Positions 8,746-17,087 of a DNA stretch of 64,000 bases are shown piece by piece. The stretch covers positions 32,953 through 96,952 of the forward strand of contig CAJXWJ010000003.1 in the NCBI GenBank assembly GCA_913062925.1. Reading direction: 5' to 3'. Numbering within the stretch: position 1 is the stretch's first letter; each line of letters begins with the position of its first letter. Made by a program: the position numbers and the translations under genes. The notes below the pieces were generated by a model. The model saw only the letters and a list, made by a program, of their open reading frames with translations, had not been told where the DNA came from and made no database searches. This DNA is from an uncultured Pseudorhodobacter sp. (GTDB taxonomy: Bacteria; Pseudomonadota; Alphaproteobacteria; Rhodobacterales; Rhodobacteraceae).

Positions 8746-9909
8746 ATGGCAGTCATCACCTGCATCGACGATCTGAAGACGCTTTACAAAAAGCGCACCC
8801 CGAAGATGTTTTACGATTATGCAGAGTCGGGCAGCTATACCGAGCAGACCTTTCGTGAAAACACCTCGGACTTTGCCAAGATCCGCCTGCGTCAGCGCGT
8901 GGCGCGCGATCTGACCGGGCGCTCGACCGCCAGCACGATGATCGGCGAGGCGGTCTCGATGCCAGTGGCGCTTGCGCCGGTTGGGTCCACAGGCATGCAG
9001 CGCCCCGATGGCGAGATCAAGGCCGCGCGCGCGGCCGCAGCCTTTGGCGTGCCCTTTACGCTGTCGACCATGTCGGTCTGCTCGATCGAGGATGTCGCGG
9101 CCCATAGTCCGACGCCGTTCTGGTTTCAGCTTTATGTGATGAAGGACGAAGATTTCGTCGATGCGATCATTGAACGCGCGCGCAAGGCCAAATGCTCGGC
9201 CTTGGTGGTGACGCTGGATCTGCAAATTCTGGGGCAGCGGCACAAGGATCTGAAAAACGGTCTGACCACGCCGCCCAAGCTGACGCTGCCCAATATCTTA
9301 AACATCATGACCAAACCGCAATGGGCGATGGAGATGCTGGCGACCCCGCGCCGCACCTTCCGCAATATCGTCGGCCATGCCAAGGGCGTGACCGATCTGG
9401 CCAATCTGTCGGCCTGGACCAACGAGCAATTCGACCCCTTGCTGACCTGGGATAAGGTCAAACGCATTCGCGACCAATGGGGTGGCAAGCTGATCCTGAA
9501 GGGCATTCTGGATGCTGATGACGCCCGCATGGCAATGGATGTCGGTGCGGATGCGATTATTGTATCGAACCACGGCGGGCGGCAATTGGACGGCGCGCTG
9601 TCCTCGATCCGCGTGCTGCCCTCGATTGTGGCGGCGGTGGGCGATCAGACCGAGGTTTACCTCGACAGCGGTATCCGCTCGGGTCAAGATGTGCTGAAAG
9701 CGCTGGCTTTGGGGGCGAAGGGCACCTTCATTGGCCGCAGCTATATCTACGGCTTGGGCGCGATGGGGCAGGCGGGTGTGACCAAAGCGCTTGAGATCAT
9801 TCACAAAGAGCTGGATATCTCGATGGCGCTTTGTGGCGTGCAAAAGGCGGTCGAGTTGAACCGCGAGCATGTGCTGGTGCCGCGCGATTTTGAAGGCGAC
9901 TGGGTCTAA
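8746..9909 (+). CDS. lldD: FMN-dependent alpha-hydroxy acid dehydrogenase, L-lactate dehydrogenase type
   Basis: Flavoprotein of the glycolate oxidase / L-lactate dehydrogenase family, 387 residues, the size of LldD. It oxidises an L-2-hydroxy acid, probably L-lactate to pyruvate, passing electrons to the membrane quinone pool. Family landmarks: FYDYAESGSYTEQTFREN near residue 22, PVALAPVGSTGMQRPDGE (FMN contact), TLDLQILGQRHKDLKNG, KLILKGILDADDARMA with the conserved lysine, and the active-site motif SNHGGRQLDGALSS holding the catalytic histidine. Its stop codon overlaps that of the convergent MFS gene by 4 bases. Lactate is the likely substrate, but mandelate or glycolate relatives look similar. 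Confidence 0.9.
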   Translation: MAVITCIDDLKTLYKKRTPKMFYDYAESGSYTEQTFRENTSDFAKIRLRQRVARDLTGRSTASTMIGEAVSMPVALAPVGSTGMQRPDGEIKAARAAAAFGVPFTLSTMSVCSIEDVAAHSPTPFWFQLYVMKDEDFVDAIIERARKAKCSALVVTLDLQILGQRHKDLKNGLTTPPKLTLPNILNIMTKPQWAMEMLATPRRTFRNIVGHAKGVTDLANLSAWTNEQFDPLLTWDKVKRIRDQWGGKLILKGILDADDARMAMDVGADAIIVSNHGGRQLDGALSSIRVLPSIVAAVGDQTEVYLDSGIRSGQDVLKALALGAKGTFIGRSYIYGLGAMGQAGVTKALEIIHKELDISMALCGVQKAVELNREHVLVPRDFEGDWV

Positions 9910-11045
9910 CCCCGCCTTGTGATCGCGCGTCCCAGCAGCGGCACCAGCGCCAGCAGGCAGGCGGCAAAGACAAAGGCAAAGCGCAGGCCGAACTGGCCTG
10001 CGATCATGCCGACCAAGGGCGGGCCGAAGAAATAGCCGAAATAGCCAAACAGGGTCGCGCGCGCCACCGCCCGCGCTCTTGCGGCCGGGTTGGCCTTTTG
10101 GCCGACCAGCGAAAAGGCGGTCGGCGCAATCACCGATGATCCGATGCCCATGATCACAAACCCCGCATAGGCCATCGCGGGGCTGACCGCGGCGGCCGCC
10201 GTCAGCGCACCCGTGGCCGAGATCACCGCACCGCCGGTCAGCAGCCAAAGCGCGGGCAGGCGGCTGGCAAGACCTTGGCCAAACAGCCGCGCGATACCCA
10301 TGGTAATCGCCATCAGCGCAGGCCCCAAAGCGCCCGCAGTGGCACTGCCGCCCAAGGTTTTCTCGATATGCAGCGCCGACCAATTCTCGGCGGCGTTTTC
10401 GGTCATAAAGGCCACCAAGACCATCGCCCCACCCAGAACCGGCAGCCAGCCCAGATGCGCCGCCCCTTGCCCCTTGGGGCGGGCCAGCCCGTCGATCCGG
10501 CCATCGGCTTCGATGCTGGCCAGCGACAGCAGCAGCGCCAGCCCGGCCATCAGCGCAAAAACCTCTGGCGGCCCAAAGCCCGCCTGCCGCAGCGCGCCGG
10601 TGGCCAAGGCGCCCCCCGCATAGCCAAAGCTATAGGCGGCGTGGCTGAGGTTCATCAGCGGCGCGCCACGGGCATTTTCCAAGGCCGCCACCCGCGCGTT
10701 CATCATCACATCGGTCAAGCCGGTGCCCGCACCCGCCGCCATCATCGCCAGCGGAAACAGCGCAAGACTGGCCTGACCGGGCAGCACAAAGCCCAGACAC
10801 ATCAGCGTGCAAGACAAAGGCAAGGCCGCGCGGCCAAAAGCCACCCCCGCCAAGGGCGCCAGCAGCATGGCAACCACCGCCGCAATCGGCGTCAGAAACA
10901 GCATCAGACCCAGCTGCGCCTCATCCACCGCCAGCATGGTCTTAATATCAGGCAGATCCGCGGCAAACGTGCCCCAAAGCACCCCCATGGCTGCAAAGGC
11001 CGCAACAGCAGGACGGGCAAGGCGCAGGGTGGCAAGGGCGGTCAT
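9906..11045 (-). CDS. MFS transporter (YbjJ-like)
   Basis: Integral membrane transporter of the major facilitator superfamily, 379 residues, with about 12 hydrophobic segments in two halves separated by a polar loop near IEADGRIDGLARPKGQG. The first half contains the Asp/Asn-rich loop LPDIKTMLAVDEAQLGLMLF seen in the YbjJ/FucP-like group. Start ATG at 11045 (MTALATLRLARPAV) is preferred over 11093 because GGAGAG lies six bases upstream. The gene converges on lldD and overlaps its stop. Substrate unknown. Confidence 0.88.
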   Translation of the reverse strand: MTALATLRLARPAVAAFAAMGVLWGTFAADLPDIKTMLAVDEAQLGLMLFLTPIAAVVAMLLAPLAGVAFGRAALPLSCTLMCLGFVLPGQASLALFPLAMMAAGAGTGLTDVMMNARVAALENARGAPLMNLSHAAYSFGYAGGALATGALRQAGFGPPEVFALMAGLALLLSLASIEADGRIDGLARPKGQGAAHLGWLPVLGGAMVLVAFMTENAAENWSALHIEKTLGGSATAGALGPALMAITMGIARLFGQGLASRLPALWLLTGGAVISATGALTAAAAVSPAMAYAGFVIMGIGSSVIAPTAFSLVGQKANPAARARAVARATLFGYFGYFFGPPLVGMIAGQFGLRFAFVFAACLLALVPLLGRAITRRG

Positions 11046-11150
11046 CGGCTCTCCGGTTCTTCGGCAAAGCCATAGCGCAGGCCAAAGCGCCAAACTATCC
11101 CCGCAGCGACCCTGCGCGCGATTTATATACCCGCTGCGGCCGGTCGCCGC

Positions 11151-13334
11151 TTACTCCGACTTTGATCGATATTCGTAGCGGTAGCTGTAATTGTAGCGAT
11201 ATCGATAGCCAGAGGTGTTTGTCGGCTCATAGCCATTCAAAACCGCACCCGTGATTTTTACGCCAGCGCCTTCAAGCGTGCGCTGCGTGGCCTCGATCTC
11301 ACCAATCTGGGTGACGCCATAGCGGGCCACAATCAAAGTGCCACCGGCAATGCGGCCAAGCACCGCGGGGTCGGTCACTGCCAAAACAGGCGGTGTGTCA
11401 ATCAAGATCAGGTCAAATTCTTTGTCCAACAGCGCCAAAAGCTCTGTCATCCTCGGCCGCATCAGCAATTCAGCTGGGTTTGGCGGAAAGCGGCCGGTGC
11501 CGATAAAGCTCAGGCCCTCCACCGGACCCTGGATCATCACCTCGGCCAAGGTTTTTTCCTCGGCCAGATATTGCGCAAGGCCAGGGGTGTTTTTGGGCTG
11601 ATTAAAGAACTTGCGCAAATGACCGCGGCGCAAATCGCCATCGATCAGGCAAACGCGCTGGCCGCCCTGCGCCATCACCACAGCAAGATTGGCTGAGGTG
11701 AAGCTTTTGCCAACACCTGGAGCAGAGCTGGTCATCACAAGCGACTTTGTTGGAGCATCGAGCATGCCGAAATGCAGGCTGGTGCGCAAAGATCGAAACG
11801 CCTCAATCGCAAGACTTGTGGGGTCTTGGATTGCCAAAATCGGATGGCGATCCGACTTTCGGCTGCGCGAGGTGTCTGCGCCGGCAACATAATTTACCGT
11901 GGCAAAGACCGGCAAACCAAGCTGCTCAATCTGATCTGCCCCCTGCACACCGCGCCGCAGCCAATTGCGCAGCAAAACATTCCCGATCCCAACCATCCCC
12001 CCCAACAGGAAAGAAAGCGCCAAAATCAAAGAGCCGCGCGGCGCCACGGCGGCATCGCTGGCCTGCGCCAAATCAATAATGCGAACCGAGCCAATATTGC
12101 TGGCGCGCACAACCCGCGTCGACTGGGCCTGACTTTGCAAATCGGTGTAGACCTTTTGCGCCAGCTCTAATTTATCTGTCATGTTCAGGATATTACGCTG
12201 AGTCTCGGGCAGCTTTTCGGTTTCCTGTCGCAATTGGTCCAGCTGCGCCTGCAAACGCGCACGGTTGTTCAGCAGCTGCTGATAGACAGGGTGGTTCGGC
12301 GTATAGCGCTGTTTTATCTCATCTTCCTGCGCCTGAAGCGCTTGCAGGTCGGTGTTGATCCTATCAACCTGCGTCAGCAAAGATTGGCTTTCAAAGCTTA
12401 GATCGACAACCTGCGCTTGGCGGCGATAGTCGTTCAGTTCATTCTCGGCATCGCGGACCGCTTTTTCAGCGATCGGCAATTGCGTTTCCAAAAACTGCAA
12501 ACCGCTGTCGGCGTTTGCGACGCCGCGATCAATGTTTTGTTTAACATAAGAATCCGCAATCGCGTTCAAAACCCGCTCGGCATAAAGCGGGTCACCCGCC
12601 TTAAATTGAAGCTGCAAAACCCCAGATCCGCGGCCTTGTTCAGATATTGTCAGCGCTTGGCGGACGGCTTCAAGCGTCTTGGACTCATCGCGCTGCATCA
12701 CCAGAAATTCGCGTCCAACGGCCCCTGTCAAAGAAGCCACCCGCAGCGCAAAGGTCTGGTCTGCATTGGTCAAAGTCAGGCCAACTTGACCGGTCACAAC
12801 CTCATTATCAGGCAGCGTAACGCTAAAGCTGTTTTCGCCAGTGATGGTCAGCGCAATCGGCTCTTCTACCCAAGCCGCCGTCACCTGCAACAAATCAAGC
12901 GCAATGCTGCTGTCGGGCCGCGCATAGGCCGGCAAGCCTGGAATCGGCAGACCATAGTGCTTCACCGCAACGCCGATCACAGGCATCAGCAGCGGTTCTG
13001 CCTGCCAATCCAGATGTAGCTTTGCCACCGCTTGGCCCAGCACCAGACGCGAGCCGATGATCTCGATCTCGGTTGTGGTTTGCGCCCCGGTATCACTCAG
13101 CCCCAAAAGCTCGGTCGGCAGGCCCATCTGGCTCGACTTGCTCTCCAACTGCACCAGCGCATCCGCCTGATAAACCTTGGCAGTGGTCACAAAAACAAAC
13201 ACACCAAGACAGGTGCCAAGAACCACCCAAAGCGCAATCAGCCATTTGCCGACCCAGATCGTCTCAATAAGTTGGCCCAGATCAATCTCATCAAGACCTT
13301 CATCTGCGGCGGCTGCTGTGCTTTGTCTTGCCAT
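11151..13334 (-). CDS. wzc: Polysaccharide co-polymerase with BY-kinase domain (Wzc-like)
   Basis: Inner-membrane regulator of exopolysaccharide or capsule chain length and export, 727 residues. It has an N-terminal Wzz domain with a first membrane helix near residues 30-52, a long periplasmic coiled-coil region, a second helix near residues 425-450, and a cytoplasmic bacterial tyrosine kinase domain. Kinase motifs are Walker A SSAPGVGKSFTSANLA, Walker A' VCLIDGDLRRGHL and Walker B LILIDTPPVLAVTD. The C-terminal tail has seven tyrosines alternating mainly with arginine in YRYRYNYSYRYEY, the autophosphorylation cluster. ATG at 13334 is chosen over 13346 because GAGGA is well placed before it. 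Third partner after Wza and the phosphatase in the same operon. Confidence 0.95.
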   Translation of the reverse strand: MARQSTAAAADEGLDEIDLGQLIETIWVGKWLIALWVVLGTCLGVFVFVTTAKVYQADALVQLESKSSQMGLPTELLGLSDTGAQTTTEIEIIGSRLVLGQAVAKLHLDWQAEPLLMPVIGVAVKHYGLPIPGLPAYARPDSSIALDLLQVTAAWVEEPIALTITGENSFSVTLPDNEVVTGQVGLTLTNADQTFALRVASLTGAVGREFLVMQRDESKTLEAVRQALTISEQGRGSGVLQLQFKAGDPLYAERVLNAIADSYVKQNIDRGVANADSGLQFLETQLPIAEKAVRDAENELNDYRRQAQVVDLSFESQSLLTQVDRINTDLQALQAQEDEIKQRYTPNHPVYQQLLNNRARLQAQLDQLRQETEKLPETQRNILNMTDKLELAQKVYTDLQSQAQSTRVVRASNIGSVRIIDLAQASDAAVAPRGSLILALSFLLGGMVGIGNVLLRNWLRRGVQGADQIEQLGLPVFATVNYVAGADTSRSRKSDRHPILAIQDPTSLAIEAFRSLRTSLHFGMLDAPTKSLVMTSSAPGVGKSFTSANLAVVMAQGGQRVCLIDGDLRRGHLRKFFNQPKNTPGLAQYLAEEKTLAEVMIQGPVEGLSFIGTGRFPPNPAELLMRPRMTELLALLDKEFDLILIDTPPVLAVTDPAVLGRIAGGTLIVARYGVTQIGEIEATQRTLEGAGVKITGAVLNGYEPTNTSGYRYRYNYSYRYEYRSKSE

Positions 13335-13342
13335 ACGCGTCC

Positions 13343-13780
13343 TCATTTGCCTTTCAGCCGCTGTGCCCAGGCTGTCGCCGCGGACTCGATCTTCTCAAAC
13401 GTCAGTTGGTGAAATTCCCGCGACGTCCGATAAGGGTCTTCGATCGCACGCGCGCCGGACCAATGATCAAGAAGCATGGTTTTTCCCAAAAGTTGCGGCG
13501 CAAGCCGGCCAATTTCCTGCCGATGCCCAGCCTCCATCACAAGAATAAGATCCTGTTTGGCCCCAAGCTCTGGGGTGAATTGTCGTGCCTTATGCCCAGC
13601 AAGACTGACCCCGTGATCCAGCGCGACCTCGGCCGCCGTCGCATCGGCAGCATGGCCAACCAAAGCGCCGATCCCGGCCGAGGTGACGGTCAGATCAGGC
13701 AGCTTTGCTTGCAGTACCCGCTCTGCAACGGGAGATCGGCAGATATTACCGACACAAACAACCAGAACCGAGGTTATCAC
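13343..13780 (-). CDS. wzb: Low-molecular-weight protein tyrosine phosphatase (Wzb-like)
   Basis: Cytoplasmic phosphatase of 145 residues that would dephosphorylate the tyrosine tail of the Wzc-type kinase, the cycle needed for polysaccharide polymerisation. The P-loop CVGNICRSP at residues 8-16 holds the nucleophile cysteine and arginine; the general-acid aspartate is in DHWSGARAIEDPYRTS. The start is a GTG at 13780, eleven bases after the wza stop, since the longer ATG frame would run into wza and the family begins directly before the P-loop. The end overlaps the region of the wzc start. Confidence 0.93.
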   Translation of the reverse strand: MITSVLVVCVGNICRSPVAERVLQAKLPDLTVTSAGIGALVGHAADATAAEVALDHGVSLAGHKARQFTPELGAKQDLILVMEAGHRQEIGRLAPQLLGKTMLLDHWSGARAIEDPYRTSREFHQLTFEKIESAATAWAQRLKGK

Positions 13781-13791
13781 CTGTCTATGCC

Positions 13792-14856
13792 CTAATTTGT
13801 AATGGTTTGGGCGGCGCGGGTCGCTGTTACAGTCGGCAGCAACCCCGAAATCGTATCGTTCCATCGCGACAAGGGCGAGCGCACCACATAAACAACATCC
13901 GCGGGTTCCAGCACAAAGCGCGTGCCCAACAGCAGGCCTGTCGGTGATAAGGTTTCAAGTTGGAATACCGTCATCCGGCCGTTAACAAGGCGAAACACAA
14001 AAACGCCGCGGGCATCTGCACGGGTCTCGTTCAGACCGCCTTGTCGCGTGATCGCCTGCGTCAAAGTGATGGGTTCTTGCGACAGATCAATTGCAGCAGG
14101 CTTCGAGATTTGGCCCAGCAGATAGGCCTCTTGCGCCCGCCGCCGTGTCACGGTGACAACGTCACCCGCACGCAGCAGCGGATTGTTTTGCTCGAGCCCC
14201 GCATTCAGAAAGCCAGCCAAATCAATCGTGTAAAGCCGGCCGCCGCGTTGCAGCGAAACCGCCCGCGTATCTGCGGCTTCGGTCAAGCCACCCGCCGCGT
14301 TGATCGCCGTGATTAAGGTGGTCGGCGCAAGTGTTATGGCCTGACTGTTCGGCGCTTTTACCTCGCCCGCGACAACAACCCGCTGCGAGTTAAAGGCCGC
14401 GACACGCACTTCAACCTGTGGGCTGGGAATAAAATTTGCCAACCGCTCTGCCACTTCGGCGCGGACATCGCTAGCGGTGCGACCGCCCGCCTCGACTTCA
14501 CCGATAAAGGGATAGTTAAAGCTGCCATCCGCCTGCACATAAAAACCACTGTCTTCGGCAGCACCACGCGGCCCGACGGGCAGCATCAATTCAGGATGAT
14601 CAAAAACAATGACATTCAACAGATCGCCCGATCCGATCCGATAATCCGAAGCCTTGCCAACCGGCAAAGCAGAGCGGGCATAGCCGCGGGCAGGCTGACT
14701 AAAGGTGTCAATATTCGAGGCGTCAAGGCGAACAATCGCGACATTTTCAATCGCCGTCTTTTGTTGATCCGGGGTAACCGGAAATTCAACAAAACCTTGA
14801 GAGCAAGAGGCAAGGCCTGACGAAATCACGAGCGCCATTAATACTTTTGCCAACAT
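13792..14856 (-). CDS. wza: Outer-membrane polysaccharide export lipoprotein (Wza-like)
   Basis: Outer-membrane secretin-like lipoprotein for capsule or exopolysaccharide export, 354 residues. A lipoprotein signal peptide ends in LASC with the lipid cysteine at residue 18. The Poly_export domain contains YRIGSGDLLNVIVFDHPEL, followed by two SLBB domains, each with the pattern V-x-V-A-G-E-V (RVVVAGEVKAPN) and AYLLGQISKPA. It precedes the phosphatase and the Wzc kinase, with which it forms the trans-envelope export complex. Length and domain order match Wza/GumB/ExoF relatives. Confidence 0.94.
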   Translation of the reverse strand: MLAKVLMALVISSGLASCSQGFVEFPVTPDQQKTAIENVAIVRLDASNIDTFSQPARGYARSALPVGKASDYRIGSGDLLNVIVFDHPELMLPVGPRGAAEDSGFYVQADGSFNYPFIGEVEAGGRTASDVRAEVAERLANFIPSPQVEVRVAAFNSQRVVVAGEVKAPNSQAITLAPTTLITAINAAGGLTEAADTRAVSLQRGGRLYTIDLAGFLNAGLEQNNPLLRAGDVVTVTRRRAQEAYLLGQISKPAAIDLSQEPITLTQAITRQGGLNETRADARGVFVFRLVNGRMTVFQLETLSPTGLLLGTRFVLEPADVVYVVRSPLSRWNDTISGLLPTVTATRAAQTITN

Positions 14857-14916
14857 TCATAAAACCTCTTGATCCTTCCCCCGTGTGTTAACTGAAAAAA
14901 TTGATCGAAGGAACTC

Positions 14917-14943
14917 AAAAATCCACCCAAGATTCAATCTTGG
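14917..14943 (-). terminator. Possible intrinsic terminator after capD-like gene
   Basis: On the minus strand CCAAGAT-TGA-ATCTTGG forms a perfect 7-bp stem (14943-14927) 25 bases after the dehydratase stop. A run of five T follows after a 5-nt gap. It may separate the capD-like gene from wza-wzb-wzc or only attenuate readthrough. The stem is A+T rich, so this is a weak call. Confidence 0.35.
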
Positions 14944-14968
14944 ATTGAATGCTGCTATTTCTTTATAT

Positions 14969-16927
14969 CTATTCTGCCGCCAGCTTTGCAGAAACTGCGT
15001 CACTGTCTTTTTGAAGCCACACCAGATCGCTGACCTCTGATGCTGCATGATAGTCGATTTGGCCAAGCGTAAGCAGGTGCTTGATCTTTGGCACATCTTG
15101 ATCAGCGCAAGCCTCGGCTAATGCTTGCAGTCTAACATTAAGATCCTCCCAGGACAGCAGCGCCTCTTGGGCTTTGGAAATCTGCGGATGTTCCGTCGGG
15201 GTTGCGCGATTGCACAGTAAAAGCTCTTCATAAAGCTTTTCGCCAGGCCGCAGACCGGTAAAATAAATCGCAATATCACCATCAAGCGGGGCATCAACAG
15301 CGGCGCCTTCGTTCTGGATCACCGGTTTTAATCCAGAAAGCCAGGCGATGCGCAGGGCCAGATCCAGAATTTTAACTGGCTGGCCCATATCAAGCACAAA
15401 AACTTCGCCGCCCTGCGACAGGGCTCCGGCTTGCAGCACCAGTTGCGCCGCCTCGGGGATGGTCATGAAATAGCGGGTAATCTGGGGATGCGTAACCGTG
15501 ATCGGCCCGCCTTCCGCAATTTGACGGCGAAACAGCGGAATAACCGAGCCGGATGAGCCTAAAACATTGCCAAAACGCACCATCGAAAACCGCGTTCTGG
15601 TCTGACGCGCAGCCCATGCCTGACAGACCAGCTCGGCCATCCGCTTGCTTGCGCCCATGACATTGGTGGGGCGCACGGCCTTATCGGTGGAGATCAGAAT
15701 AAAAGCTTCAACCCGTTCAAGAACAGCAGCCTCTGAGAGGGTCACCGTGCCGAAGAGATTGTTCCGAATGCCTTCTAAGACGTTCTGCTCGACCATCGGC
15801 ACATGCTTATAGGCGGCGGCATGATAAAGCGTTTGCACCCCCCAGCCCGCCAGCACCGATCTGACGCGTTGAAAATCGCAGACCGACCCCAACACTGGCA
15901 CGATCTGGATGGTTTGACCTTTGGCAGCCGCAAGCAGTTCAGCATGAATTTGGTAAAGCTGAAATTCAGACATCTCGAACAGGATCAGGGTTTTAGGGCG
16001 CGCCAAAAGAATCTGGCGGCACAATTCCGAGCCAATCGAGCCGCCCGCCCCAGTGACCATAACAACCTTGGCTTCGATCATCTGCTGTATCAAATCAGCT
16101 CGTGGCGTCACAGGATCGCGACCAAGCAGGTCTTCAATCGCAATCTCGCGCAGGTCAGAGACTTTGGCCTTGCCCGAAACAAGATCTGACATCGCAGGCA
16201 CGGTCTGGAGCCGAACCGGCAGCGGTGCCAAAGCATCCAACACAGCTTTGCGTGCAGCGCGATGCAGGCTTGGCATGGCCAGCAACACGGTTTTTGCCTG
16301 CGTTTTGTCAATCAAACGGGGCAGATCCTTCGGCGCATGGACGCGCAGACCGCCGATCTCGGAGCCCTGAAGATCGGGTGCATCATCGACAAAAGCCCTT
16401 GGCGCAAAGGCAGGCCCATGCTGCAAAGACGCAAGCAGCTGCCGCCCCGAAGAGCCTGCGCCATAGATGATAACAGGCGCGCGCGGCTGCGCCTGACTTA
16501 ACAAAAACAGACTGCGCATCGCCATTCGCCCGCCCGCGAGGAGATAGAAGGCCAGTAAAGTATAGATCACGGGCACAGACCTTGGCAGCGCCAGCCCCAA
16601 CAGCTGGGCGCCAATCAGCATCAGCAGGCCCGAAGCAAGGCAGCCAATCAGAATAGCCTGCAAAACAGCACTGTCGGCATAGCGCAGAATGGCGCGGTAA
16701 AATCCCAAATGGACAAAGAGGCCAAGGGTTGGTGGCAGCATAACGGCCAATATCAGCCAAACATCCGGCCAAGGCACCGCCGACAGATTGCCAAGTCGCA
16801 GCATCATCGCCACACAGAGTGACAGGCCCAGCAGGGTGATATCAGCAATGACTTGCAAACAGCGTTTAGACCCGCGTGGCAAGGAAAGCAGCCGCTTTAT
16901 CGCAGGAGAGAGGGCCGAAAGCACCAT
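14969..16927 (-). CDS. Membrane UDP-N-acetylhexosamine 4,6-dehydratase (CapD/WbpM/PglF-like)
   Basis: Starts synthesis of a deoxyamino sugar for surface polysaccharide by dehydrating a UDP-linked N-acetylhexosamine. The 652-residue protein has four or five N-terminal membrane helices (about residues 25-150), a CoA-binding-like Rossmann domain, and the SDR catalytic domain with VTGAGGSIGSELCRQ (NAD binding) and STDKAVRPTNVMGASKR, where methionine replaces the usual SDR tyrosine as in the large PglF group. It lies upstream of wza-wzb-wzc on the same strand. No clear Shine-Dalgarno precedes the ATG at 16927. The exact sugar product is unknown. Confidence 0.92.
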   Translation of the reverse strand: MVLSALSPAIKRLLSLPRGSKRCLQVIADITLLGLSLCVAMMLRLGNLSAVPWPDVWLILAVMLPPTLGLFVHLGFYRAILRYADSAVLQAILIGCLASGLLMLIGAQLLGLALPRSVPVIYTLLAFYLLAGGRMAMRSLFLLSQAQPRAPVIIYGAGSSGRQLLASLQHGPAFAPRAFVDDAPDLQGSEIGGLRVHAPKDLPRLIDKTQAKTVLLAMPSLHRAARKAVLDALAPLPVRLQTVPAMSDLVSGKAKVSDLREIAIEDLLGRDPVTPRADLIQQMIEAKVVMVTGAGGSIGSELCRQILLARPKTLILFEMSEFQLYQIHAELLAAAKGQTIQIVPVLGSVCDFQRVRSVLAGWGVQTLYHAAAYKHVPMVEQNVLEGIRNNLFGTVTLSEAAVLERVEAFILISTDKAVRPTNVMGASKRMAELVCQAWAARQTRTRFSMVRFGNVLGSSGSVIPLFRRQIAEGGPITVTHPQITRYFMTIPEAAQLVLQAGALSQGGEVFVLDMGQPVKILDLALRIAWLSGLKPVIQNEGAAVDAPLDGDIAIYFTGLRPGEKLYEELLLCNRATPTEHPQISKAQEALLSWEDLNVRLQALAEACADQDVPKIKHLLTLGQIDYHAASEVSDLVWLQKDSDAVSAKLAAE

Positions 16928-17087
16928 CTTAACAATACTTTATATGAAAAAGGTCAGCATCTAATACATCTCGAGCATAGCCAGAGTGTCTGAAGAAACC
17001 CTTTTCAAAACCAGTATTCCACCAAGGCGCTTACAACAATTTGCCTAAATTTCTACGAGCATCAGGCCTAAGCCAGATGCCCGCACC

